From Erysipelatoclostridium sp. An173 (GTDB lineage: Bacteria > Bacillota_I > Bacilli_A > Erysipelotrichales > Coprobacillaceae), in contig NZ_NFKR01000023.1 in NCBI RefSeq assembly GCF_002160495.1, positions 1 to 43,125 on the forward strand: a stretch of 43,125 nt of DNA. The letters are read 5' to 3'. Below are positions 24,429 to 31,859 of this stretch, one piece after another (position 1 is the stretch's first letter; the number at the start of each line of letters is the position of its first letter). The notes beneath the pieces are model-generated. The model was not told the origin of the DNA and ran no database searches. It was given only the letters and a program-made list of their open reading frames with translations. The translations under genes were made by a program, and so were the position numbers.

Positions 24429-24800
24429 CCTTGTTTTATTAGTCGCATTTAATAGATTTTCATATGCTTTTTTTATTAAAGTATCATATTCTTCACCAAA
24501 TAAAATTGTTTGATTTTTTAAAAAGATAACTAAACAATAATTTAATTTACGATTATTACGCAAATCGATTAAAGAAACCTGATCAACCAATGTTCTTCTT
24601 ACAATATCAATTGTCTCTTTTAAAAAATTTATTTCACCATATTTGATATCAACAATTTCATCAAATAAAAATTCTTTACTTTTAAAAATACCACTAACTG
24701 CAAAACAATCTTCTTTAATATTTAAAGTATACATCGCTCGACGGCGATATTCTTCAATACCACTGATATAATATAAATTATATTTACTTATATTTGCCAT
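24414..24800 (-). CDS. Uncharacterised 128-aa protein coupled to the TetM-Rae1 fusion
   Basis: I do not recognise this family. The sequence is a mix of beta strands (AMYTLNIKEDCFAVSGIFKSKEFLFDEIVDIKYG) and a helix, loosely reminiscent of small bacterial PH-like domains, with a basic tail (TNKTRKKRY). There is no signal peptide or membrane helix, so it is cytosolic. It starts 1 nt after the upstream fusion gene, and its RBS AAGGAG is within that gene's last codons, so translation is probably coupled. The basic tail would suit RNA or ribosome contact, but this is speculation. Confidence 0.75.
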   Translation of the reverse strand: MANISKYNLYYISGIEEYRRRAMYTLNIKEDCFAVSGIFKSKEFLFDEIVDIKYGEINFLKETIDIVRRTLVDQVSLIDLRNNRKLNYCLVIFLKNQTILFGEEYDTLIKKAYENLLNATNKTRKKRY

Positions 24801-24801
24801 A

Positions 24802-27372
24802 TTATTCTCCTTGGTTCGAATTATATTTTTTTATATCCGCTAATAAATAATCATGTCCTTTAGGTTGTTTGCGACGATATTCTTCAAGTTTTTCTTGATC
24901 TAATCTAGTTGCCTCTAAATACAACTCTCGTGAAGAAATTCTTTTAGCCCCCTGCCCTAGAACTATTAATTGCTCAAGAGCATCAGAAGTAACAACCGTA
25001 ATATTATATTTACTAGCTAATTCATGGGTAGTTCGTTCAATATACATATCTGCAGTCTGAGCCTCTTTTGTATATACAACATAGATATTATGGTATTTTT
25101 CACTTGTTCCTAAGTTGTTTTTAACTTTATAAGCGTCAAAAACAAGTATTAAAATACATTTTTTATATCCCTGATAATTACACATTAAGTCCATTAATCT
25201 AAAACGAGCAGCATCTAGATTATCTTTTACAAGTTCTTTTAATTCAGGCCAGGCATGAATTACATTATAGCCATCTACTAAGATACATTCTGGTTTAGGT
25301 TTATAAACCGGTTCCTTTATTAAAGGTTTAGCTTTATGAGTCGATTCACCACGTTGTTTTAATGGTCCATATGTTTTAGTAAAAATTGCTTCTAATTCTT
25401 CATCTTCATCTTGATAGCGTTCTTCTTTGTAATTACTTACCATTGGCTTAGCAGCTTTTTTTGTTTGATATGGAATATGTATATATTTAGGCACTTCATC
25501 CCAGCTTACATTAAATCCTGCTCCATGACTGCAAAAAACAGAGCCGGTAGGATTATTTAGATCAGCTTCACTATCATAATTTATTTGTTCAATAATTTTG
25601 TCTTGCTCTTGACAAGGCTGATAGCAATCTAAACGATAAATTAAACGCCCTTTACCTTTAGTATAACTAATAACTTCATTTTGATAATTTTGCATTTTAC
25701 TAACTGGTGCCTTGCCAGATAAAATAACTTTATCAGCTGTCTGGTCTTTTATTTTAAATTCACCATTCATTAATTCAATATCATAAATTGCTTTACTTAA
25801 ACTTTCGGCCGGTATTTCTAATGAAAAAGCAAAATATGGTTCTAATAGAACTGATTTAGTCATTTTTAATCCTTGGCGTAAAGCACGATAAGTTGCTTCA
25901 CGGAAATCGCCACCTTCAGTATGCTTTTGATGAGCCTTACCAGCAACAAGGGTAATTTTCATATCGGTAATTGGTGACCCTGTTAAAACACCTAAATGTT
26001 CTTTTTCTTGTAGATGGGTTAATACTAAATGTTGATAATTAATAGGAAGTTGTTCTTCTTTACAATTTAAAGCAAACTGTAAACCACTATCTTTAGGTCC
26101 TGGTTCTAATAAAAGATGAACTTCACTATAATGACGTAATGGCTCATAGTGACCAACCCCCTCAACTGGTTCTAAAATTGTTTCTTTATATAAGATTCTT
26201 CCAAAATCAAAATCAACATCAATATTAAAACGTTCTTTTATAATATTTTTTAAAACTTCTATTTGAATAGCCCCCATTAACTGAATGTGAATTTCTTGTG
26301 AAGAACTATCATAAACAATATGTAATTGTGGATCTTCTTGTGCTAATAACTGTAAGTTAGCTAGCATTTTATGTTGATCACAGTTATCTGGAAGAATAAT
26401 TCGATAATCCATATAAGAAGATAAAACAGGTGAAATTTCGTCTTTTTCAAAACCTAAGCCTTGTCCAGCCTGAATATTTTTAAAACCTTTTATTGCACAA
26501 ACATTACCAGCTTCTATTTTATCAACTGTAGTAAATTTGTTTCCCGAATATATTCTAATTTGATCAACTTTTTCATCTTTGTTAATTAAAGATTTTACTT
26601 TCAATAAACCACCAGTAATTTTTAAATGGGTCAAACGATTTCCTTGATCATCATGACTTATCTTATACACTCGAGCACCAAAATCTTCTGGATACTCTTT
26701 AGTAGCTATATATTTTGTAAACTGATCAAGAAAATGTTCTATTCCAGACATTTTTAAAGCCGAACCGAAATAAACTGGAAATATATTACGTTTAGCAATT
26801 TCATCAACAAGCATATTATCTTCTAAGGTTTGATGTTTTAAATAATAATCTAATAAATTTTCATTATTTAATGCTACATTTTCGAAAAAATCAGTATCTA
26901 AATTATCAAAATCATAACATTGTTCGCTAAAATTCTTTTTTAAATCCTCTATAAGCTCATGCTTATCTTTTAAGGAAATGTCCATTTTATTTACAAAAAC
27001 AAATGTTGGTATTTGATAGTGCTTTAACAAATGCCAAATTGTTTCACTGTGTGCCTGAACTCCATCTAAACCGTTAATTACTAATATTGCATAATCTAAG
27101 ACCTGAAGTGTACGTTCCATTTCTGTTGAAAAATCAACATGGCCTGGTGTATCTATCAAAGTAATCTTACAATCATTATATTCAAAAACTGCTTGCTTAG
27201 AAAAAATTGTAATCCCACGATCTCGTTCTTGATTATTATAATCTAAGAAGGCATCACCATGATCAACGCGACCATATTTTCTAATTGCCCCACTTAAATA
27301 AAGCATACTTTCTGTTAATGTAGTTTTTCCTGCATCAACATGGGCTAATATTCCTAAAACTATATTTTTCAT
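24802..27372 (-). CDS. TetM/EF-G-like translational GTPase fused to a Rae1/YacP-type NYN endoribonuclease
   Basis: An 856-aa two-part protein. Residues 1 to about 640 are a complete EF-G/TetM-like GTPase: AHVDAGKTTL (P-loop, 10-19), NNQERDRGITI, DTPGHVDF and NKMD, followed by EF-G domains II-V (LLEPYFAFSLEIP; GSVFCSHGAGFNVSWDEVP). After a charged linker (about 640-693, EELEAIFTKTYGP) comes a full NYN/PIN nuclease (694-856) resembling B. subtilis Rae1 (YacP). Its acidic residues are in LVDGYN (D700), LVFDAY (D746), QTADMYIE (D775) and VTSDALEQ (D797), and GQGAKRISSREL is also present. TetM-type factors enter the ribosomal A site and Rae1 cuts mRNA there. The fusion suggests GTPase-guided mRNA cleavage or rescue (inference). 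Tetracycline resistance is not implied. Confidence 0.92.
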   Translation of the reverse strand: MKNIVLGILAHVDAGKTTLTESMLYLSGAIRKYGRVDHGDAFLDYNNQERDRGITIFSKQAVFEYNDCKITLIDTPGHVDFSTEMERTLQVLDYAILVINGLDGVQAHSETIWHLLKHYQIPTFVFVNKMDISLKDKHELIEDLKKNFSEQCYDFDNLDTDFFENVALNNENLLDYYLKHQTLEDNMLVDEIAKRNIFPVYFGSALKMSGIEHFLDQFTKYIATKEYPEDFGARVYKISHDDQGNRLTHLKITGGLLKVKSLINKDEKVDQIRIYSGNKFTTVDKIEAGNVCAIKGFKNIQAGQGLGFEKDEISPVLSSYMDYRIILPDNCDQHKMLANLQLLAQEDPQLHIVYDSSSQEIHIQLMGAIQIEVLKNIIKERFNIDVDFDFGRILYKETILEPVEGVGHYEPLRHYSEVHLLLEPGPKDSGLQFALNCKEEQLPINYQHLVLTHLQEKEHLGVLTGSPITDMKITLVAGKAHQKHTEGGDFREATYRALRQGLKMTKSVLLEPYFAFSLEIPAESLSKAIYDIELMNGEFKIKDQTADKVILSGKAPVSKMQNYQNEVISYTKGKGRLIYRLDCYQPCQEQDKIIEQINYDSEADLNNPTGSVFCSHGAGFNVSWDEVPKYIHIPYQTKKAAKPMVSNYKEERYQDEDEELEAIFTKTYGPLKQRGESTHKAKPLIKEPVYKPKPECILVDGYNVIHAWPELKELVKDNLDAARFRLMDLMCNYQGYKKCILILVFDAYKVKNNLGTSEKYHNIYVVYTKEAQTADMYIERTTHELASKYNITVVTSDALEQLIVLGQGAKRISSRELYLEATRLDQEKLEEYRRKQPKGHDYLLADIKKYNSNQGE

Positions 27373-27408
27373 TTATAATCATCCTAATTTCTTAATAATA
27401 ATAATTTA

Positions 27409-27436
27409 ATTATAATAAATATCTAAATAAATACAA
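27409..27436 (-). promoter_or_regulatory. Promoter of the TetM-Rae1 fusion gene
   Basis: On the minus strand TTGTAT (27431-27436) and TATAAT (27409-27414) are 16 nt apart, about 40 nt before the start codon. It lies downstream of the DUF89 terminator, so the fusion gene and the 128-aa gene form their own operon. Confidence 0.6.
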
Positions 27437-27454
27437 CTTTATTTTACCACTAAT

Positions 27455-27497
27455 AAAAAAAGCATGGTGATAAATTATATCATCGCATGCTTTTTTT
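27455..27497. terminator. Terminator between the DUF89 gene and the TetM-Rae1 gene
   Basis: AAAAAAAGCATG / CATGCTTTTTTT stem with an inner GTGAT / ATCAT extension. A T-run of seven forms on the minus strand. It ends the GNAT-DUF89 transcript, about 77 nt beyond the DUF89 stop codon. Confidence 0.82.
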
Positions 27498-27512
27498 ATT
27501 GTTTATTAACCT

Positions 27513-27573
27513 TTATGCACAATCAATTCACAATTGTGAAATTTGTGAATTAACTGTGAATATTATGAATAAC
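27513..27573. promoter_or_regulatory. Array 2 of DnaA-box-like 9-mers
   Basis: Forward sites are TTATGCACA (27513-27521, a perfect TTATNCACA match) and CAATTCACA (27524-27532). Inverted sites are TGTGAAATT (27535), TGTGAATTA (27544), TGTGAATAT (27555) and TATGAATAA (27565). Forward sites are 11 nt apart and the first two inverted sites 9 nt apart, as in the array at 7.15 kb. The array fills the space between the DUF89 stop codon and its terminator. DnaA binding is inferred from the consensus only. Confidence 0.55.
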
Positions 27574-28419
27574 TTATTTACAATAACAAACTAATGATTT
27601 TTCTGGAACATTGATATACTTTGCAATAACACCGCATTTTACCATTAACAAAAAATAAATCTTTTTATTTTCCTCTGATAAACTTTCAAAATTAGCTTGT
27701 CCTTTGGCAATAACAAAATCACAATTTTGGTAAATCTGATTAAACTGAGCACTTGTTCGTGATAAAATTGTACCTAATGAATTATCTCCATTACTGATTA
27801 TTGAAGCGTATTCATCAATACCTACTTCATAGGCATCACTTTCAATAGAATCATTTACAACTGGTTTCCCACGAACACCAAAATATATTTTTAAACTGGG
27901 ATTAAGCTGTTTTATTCTTTTTAACAGCAATTTATCTAAACAAATTTCACCACAATTATCACCTAAATATAAAATAATTTTAGCTTTTTTTATATCATTA
28001 ATCAACTTATCAACATGATCTATAGTTAGTGATAAATTATCAATATTATCGAACCAGTCATCTATTTTTGTTATTTCTTGATTATTAATAGGACTAAAGT
28101 CAATGATATTACCAATAATTGCATATTTAATAGCTGTTTTGAAAGAATTAATTTTTTTATCAAAATCATCATAGCTTTGTAAAAATAAATTATTATAATA
28201 TTGACGAATTTCCTGATATGGATCTTCGTTATTTAAATGTTTTTTAACTAATTCGAATATCATTCCGATTATTTCTGGATTTGATTTATTAAAATCAATC
28301 TTACTTAATTGTTCAAATACCTGATGATATAAATCATCACGATTAGAACAATTAGTTATATTAGCTACTTTTATCACCTGATTAATTAAACAAGGCAAAC
28401 ACTTCTCATTAATCTTCAT
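27574..28419 (-). CDS. DUF89/ARMT1-like metal-dependent phosphatase
   Basis: A 281-aa protein of the DUF89 family, cytosolic phosphatases that remove damaged or excess phosphometabolites ('damage control'; family knowledge). Metal and phosphate residues are visible in YLGDNCGEICLDKLLLKRI, GVRGKPVVNDS with a following SDA, SNGDNSLGT and AKGQANFESLSEE. The N-terminus KCLPCLINQ carries a Cys pair typical of the prokaryotic DUF89 subgroup. The natural substrate is unknown. It lies 52 nt downstream of the GNAT gene in the same direction. DnaA-box-like arrays flank it on both sides. RBS GGAG, 8 nt before the ATG. Confidence 0.87.
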   Translation of the reverse strand: MKINEKCLPCLINQVIKVANITNCSNRDDLYHQVFEQLSKIDFNKSNPEIIGMIFELVKKHLNNEDPYQEIRQYYNNLFLQSYDDFDKKINSFKTAIKYAIIGNIIDFSPINNQEITKIDDWFDNIDNLSLTIDHVDKLINDIKKAKIILYLGDNCGEICLDKLLLKRIKQLNPSLKIYFGVRGKPVVNDSIESDAYEVGIDEYASIISNGDNSLGTILSRTSAQFNQIYQNCDFVIAKGQANFESLSEENKKIYFLLMVKCGVIAKYINVPEKSLVCYCK

Positions 28420-28450
28420 CTGTTAATCTCCAAGTTATTTTTATTAAAAG

Positions 28451-28468
28451 TTATTCACATTATTCACA
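28451..28468 (+). promoter_or_regulatory. Array 3: two abutting DnaA boxes
   Basis: TTATTCACA occurs twice, directly head to tail at 28451-28459 and 28460-28468, both perfect TTATNCACA matches. They occupy the 52-nt spacer between the GNAT and DUF89 genes, so a bound protein would sit inside the transcription unit as a roadblock or mark a promoter for DUF89. Confidence 0.6.
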
Positions 28469-28471
28469 AAA

Positions 28472-28954
28472 CTATTTTTCAGCTAGTGCTTTTAACCCTT
28501 CTTTATCTAAACGATAAGTAGTCCATTCATCTAATGGTTTAGCATTTAATGATAAATAGAAATCAATACTTGGCTGATTCCAATTTAAACATACCCATTC
28601 CATGCGACCACAATCTCTTTCGTTGGCAATTTTAACTAGTTGTTTAAAGATTGCTTTTCCATATCCTTTACCACGATATTGAGGCCAGACAAAAATATCT
28701 TCTAAATATAAGCCTGATTTACCGACAAAAGTTGAAAAATTATGAAAGAACAAAGCAAAACCTACTTCAACATTATCAACAATGGCAAAAATAACTTCTG
28801 CTCTTTGTTTTTCAAATAAATATTCGTGTAGTAATTCTTCTGTTGTTTCAACTTCATCAAGCATTTTTTCATACTCAGCGATACCTTTAATAAATTTTAA
28901 AATTAATGGTACATCTTTTTCAGTTGCAAATCTAAATGTTAATTGTTTGTCCAT
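28472..28954 (-). CDS. GNAT N-acetyltransferase, diamine/spermidine acetyltransferase-like
   Basis: A 160-aa GNAT enzyme transferring acetyl from acetyl-CoA to an amine. The acetyl-CoA pyrophosphate loop is YRGKGYGK (93-100). The surrounding segments GLYLEDIFVWPQYRGKGYG, CGRMEWVCLNWNQPSIDFYLSLNAKPLDEWTTYRL resemble spermidine/spermine N1-acetyltransferase-type (SSAT) proteins, so a polyamine or related amine is the likely substrate. I use the ATG at 28954, 7 nt after GGGGG; twelve more codons upstream remain open but run into the -10 element. It is the first gene of the GNAT-DUF89 unit. Confidence 0.88.
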   Translation of the reverse strand: MDKQLTFRFATEKDVPLILKFIKGIAEYEKMLDEVETTEELLHEYLFEKQRAEVIFAIVDNVEVGFALFFHNFSTFVGKSGLYLEDIFVWPQYRGKGYGKAIFKQLVKIANERDCGRMEWVCLNWNQPSIDFYLSLNAKPLDEWTTYRLDKEGLKALAEK

Positions 28955-28980
28955 AAATATCCCCCTTTTATTGCATAAAT

Positions 28981-28989
28981 AGTATATCA
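28981..28989 (-). promoter_or_regulatory. Extended -10 promoter of the GNAT gene
   Basis: On the minus strand TGA-TATACT, with the hexamer at 28981-28986, lies about 26 nt before the start codon. No convincing -35 is present, as expected for an extended -10 promoter. Confidence 0.5.
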
Positions 28990-29035
28990 TTATTTGTCAT
29001 TTGTTACTAGTAGCTATTATTTTGGTATAAATTTA

Positions 29036-29977
29036 TTATTGAGGATTATTTAAGTATTGTTCAATAACTTCTTGATCAAGTGATTCACCAATAACAATTA
29101 TAATTTCTTGTCCTTGATTTATTGGTTGAATGTTGATTTCATTTTTAGTTGCATTTAACTGATACCAGTTATTGTTTTGATCTTGAATAAATCCTTTAAC
29201 CCGAAATACATGACCACATTTAGGATCACTTATAATCTTATTTACCTGCTGTTTTAAAATATCAATATTAATTTTTACATTCATAAAATATAGTGATGAA
29301 TAGGTTTGATTTTGATTAAAATGTAATTTTTGATAGCTTGTAACAACATAACCAGTATCTACAATTGCTCTAAAATCTTCATCACTAAAATCATTCCAGT
29401 TTTTACAAATAATCGCATCATCGATTATCCGTTTACAAGAAACAGCTTTTAAAGCATCATTAATATGATTAACAGTATTGCTGATAGCCATCTTAGAGGC
29501 ATCTTGAACGCGACTAAAGATAATTTTACCAGCATTTGCAACTTGTGAAGCTAATAAAAAATTAGACTCCTTAGACAAGTTTTCTTCTAGTGAGGCATCA
29601 ACAATTGCAATTACATTGCCTATTTCATACCAGTTTTGTAATGGGTCTTCATATAAAAGATCAAAAAAATCATCTACATCAAAAATTCCTGAAGGTTCAA
29701 TTAAAACTCGATCATAGCCAACCATTTTCATTGCAATCAATTTAGTTTTAAAACGACGACGATAGGTTTGTAAATCACTACCGCCAGAAATCATTTCTAA
29801 ATCACAACAGTCCCCAACATTTTCTTGCAGTAACATCATATCAACATTAACTGCTCCAAAATCATTTTCAATAATGCCAACTTTTAAATTCTGTTTTACT
29901 AAATATTTAGCATAATTTATCATAAATGTTGTTTTTCCAGCTCCTAAAAAACCGGTAATTAAATCTATTTTTATCAT
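29036..29977 (-). CDS. CobW/G3E-family GTPase lacking the CxCC motif
   Basis: A 313-aa P-loop GTPase of the G3E (CobW/ZNG1/UreG/HypB) group, which typically load metals into target proteins. The P-loop is GFLGAGKTT (9-17). The switch region has EPSGIFDVDDFFDLL and a VNVDMMLL loop. Many CobW/ZNG1 proteins have a metal-binding GCxCC motif before the switch. Here the corresponding place reads GDCCDLEMISGGSD (C57, C58), with no CxCC. A C-terminal CobW_C-like domain (YFMNVKINIDILKQQVNKII...GHVFRVKGFI) is present. The metal and partner are unknown. It is a single-gene unit with RBS AAAGGAG. Confidence 0.85.
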   Translation of the reverse strand: MIKIDLITGFLGAGKTTFMINYAKYLVKQNLKVGIIENDFGAVNVDMMLLQENVGDCCDLEMISGGSDLQTYRRRFKTKLIAMKMVGYDRVLIEPSGIFDVDDFFDLLYEDPLQNWYEIGNVIAIVDASLEENLSKESNFLLASQVANAGKIIFSRVQDASKMAISNTVNHINDALKAVSCKRIIDDAIICKNWNDFSDEDFRAIVDTGYVVTSYQKLHFNQNQTYSSLYFMNVKINIDILKQQVNKIISDPKCGHVFRVKGFIQDQNNNWYQLNATKNEINIQPINQGQEIIIVIGESLDQEVIEQYLNNPQ

Positions 29978-30072
29978 TTAAAACTACTCCTTTTTACTTT
30001 GATATAATTATAAACAAAACCGCTAAATTATTAAAGAAAAGTAATAATATTTACATTGATCTTAATCAAAAT

Positions 30073-30108
30073 AAAAACATGTTATTGCATTAATAATACA
30101 TAACATGT
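30073..30108 (-). terminator. Terminator of the monoglyceride-lipase-like gene
   Basis: ACATGTTAT / ATAACATGT stem followed on the minus strand by TTTTT. Confidence 0.75.
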
Positions 30109-30115
30109 CTAGTAA

Positions 30116-31006
30116 TTATAAATTTTTTTCAATAATATCTAATATATAAGCATAAACTTCCTGACAATTCTTTTCATGAAGAATATCATGACACATATTT
30201 TCAAACAATTTTATCTTTTTTATATTAGCTCCCTGTTTTAATAATAACGTTGCCGCTTTATTTACGCCTTTACCAAATTCACCAACTGCGTCATTTTTAC
30301 CTGATAATAAATAAACAGGACATTGCAAATATATTTTAGCTTTAGAATCATTAGTAATGATCATCCCATTCAATAATTCTCTAAATAATCCAGCACTAAC
30401 ATGTTTTAAACATAACGGATCATTTATATATTGTTTTCTTGCTTTTTTATCTTCGAGTAGCCAGTCAGCATTACTTGAAGCATCTTTAAATTTTTTATTA
30501 TAATTTTTAAAAGCTAAATTATCTATTAATGATGTAGAGTGCTCTTCACCAGCTTTTTTTCCGTTTTGTTTAACAACCAATTTTACCATTTTTAATAAAA
30601 TTGGTGATTGATAGCCAGTCCCTAATAATAAACAAGCATTTATTTTTAAAGAGCGATTTTCAATCATTAAATTCCTAACAATAAAAGAACCTAATGAAAA
30701 TCCTATCAAATAATAAGGTAAATCAGGATATTTTTCTTTTATTTGTAAATAACTATTATAAACATCATTAACAACATTTTCCCAGCTACCTTCTTTACCA
30801 AAATAACCTTTAATATGCCCCTGGTATAATGATTTACCATGACCTACTAAATCAATGCCATAAACAATAAAACCATGATTTGTACAATAATTAGCAAATT
30901 CTTGATACCGTCCCATATGCTCTGTTATTCCATGGACTATTTGGATAATACCTCTGATTTTTCCTTGGGGTTTAAAAATGTATGAATATATTTTTGTATC
31001 TTGCAT
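30116..31006 (-). CDS. Alpha/beta hydrolase, monoacylglycerol-lipase/lysophospholipase-like
   Basis: A 296-aa serine hydrolase of the Hydrolase_4 type. The oxyanion motif is VHGITEHMGRY (HG at 25-26). GIDLVGHGKS follows, the nucleophile elbow is IGFSLGSF (S104), the triad Asp is probably in LLSGKNDAVGEFG and the His in ENMCHDILHEK. The architecture is that of bacterial monoglyceride lipases and lysophospholipases. There is no signal peptide, so it acts in the cytosol on membrane-derived or imported lipids (inference). It lies 98 nt downstream of the acetylglutamate-kinase-like gene, with its own terminator. The RBS is weak (AGAGATGATT). Confidence 0.85.
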   Translation of the reverse strand: MQDTKIYSYIFKPQGKIRGIIQIVHGITEHMGRYQEFANYCTNHGFIVYGIDLVGHGKSLYQGHIKGYFGKEGSWENVVNDVYNSYLQIKEKYPDLPYYLIGFSLGSFIVRNLMIENRSLKINACLLLGTGYQSPILLKMVKLVVKQNGKKAGEEHSTSLIDNLAFKNYNKKFKDASSNADWLLEDKKARKQYINDPLCLKHVSAGLFRELLNGMIITNDSKAKIYLQCPVYLLSGKNDAVGEFGKGVNKAATLLLKQGANIKKIKLFENMCHDILHEKNCQEVYAYILDIIEKNL

Positions 31007-31104
31007 ATATTTTAATCATCTCTTTTCTATTTCAAGATTATCAAATTTGTATTTTCACTAGATATTAATAGGCAAAATTCAAAATTGTGTATTAGAATAT
31101 CATT

Positions 31105-31815
31105 TTATTGTTGTTCGTGTTTATATAAATTATCTAAGCTATCTAAAATAGCTGTCCCAATTCCTTCAATGCTAAAAAGTTCTAATAAAATACTATGTTC
31201 CATTAACCCATCAATGATATGAACACGATGAACTCCGCCATTAATAGCTTTAATAGCATTTTGCACCTTTAAATTTAAATACCCTTTTTGTTCATGATAC
31301 TTATTATATTCAATTAACGTAGCTAATGACATAATTGGAAGCATTTGACCATTATCATCAAACAATCCTTTATCTTTAGACATAAAGATCAATTTATCAG
31401 CCTTTAGTTTAACAGCGATTTCTCTTGCAGTATCTTCAACAAAAATATTTTCACTTTCAGTTTGAATATCATTAGGAATCACAACTGGTATATATTGATT
31501 ATCAATCAATATCCTAATCGTTTGTAAATCAATCCCACAAATACCAATAGCTTTTAAATTATTTGTTTCTAATAATGCTGCTATTCTTTTGTTTTCTCTA
31601 AAAATATCGACACCACTTTTATTAGAATGAACAACTACTGGATGTACTCCTAAAAAATGTAATAAAGATATATCCTGCATAATTCTTCTTTCTTGTTCAG
31701 GTGATGCATAATTATTACAACTATATTGAATAACCATTATTTTTCCTTCAAAATCTTGCATATATGGCAAAGCATCAGTTAAAATATCAGCTTTTATTTT
31801 ATATGAATCATTCAT
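31105..31815 (-). CDS. Degenerate acetylglutamate-kinase-like protein
   Basis: A 236-aa amino-acid-kinase-fold protein. The C-terminal half is clearly ArgB-like: LKVQNAIKAINGGVHRVHIIDGLMEHSILLELFSIEGIGTAI. The N-terminal catalytic glycine motifs are lost. Where ArgB has VxKxGG it reads MVIQYSCN (Lys to Gln30, GG to SC), and where it has VHGGGP it reads VVHSNKSG. The LTDV-G strand is FMSKDKG. It is about 60 residues shorter than most NAG kinases. It may be a pseudokinase or allosteric relic; catalysis looks doubtful. No arginine genes are nearby. The ATG at 31815 is 8 nt from AAAGGAG; the GTG three codons earlier overlaps that RBS. Confidence 0.8.
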   Translation of the reverse strand: MNDSYKIKADILTDALPYMQDFEGKIMVIQYSCNNYASPEQERRIMQDISLLHFLGVHPVVVHSNKSGVDIFRENKRIAALLETNNLKAIGICGIDLQTIRILIDNQYIPVVIPNDIQTESENIFVEDTAREIAVKLKADKLIFMSKDKGLFDDNGQMLPIMSLATLIEYNKYHEQKGYLNLKVQNAIKAINGGVHRVHIIDGLMEHSILLELFSIEGIGTAILDSLDNLYKHEQQ

Positions 31816-31859
31816 GGTCCTCACTCCTTTATTTAAATATCCAGAACTATTAATACTTG

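Noticed and set aside
24802-27372. Tetracycline resistance gene
   Set aside because: The EF-G-like part has the TetM fold, but it is fused to a nuclease, sits in ordinary chromosome without mobile-element signs, and lacks the TetM domain IV stretch I would expect. Resistance cannot be claimed.
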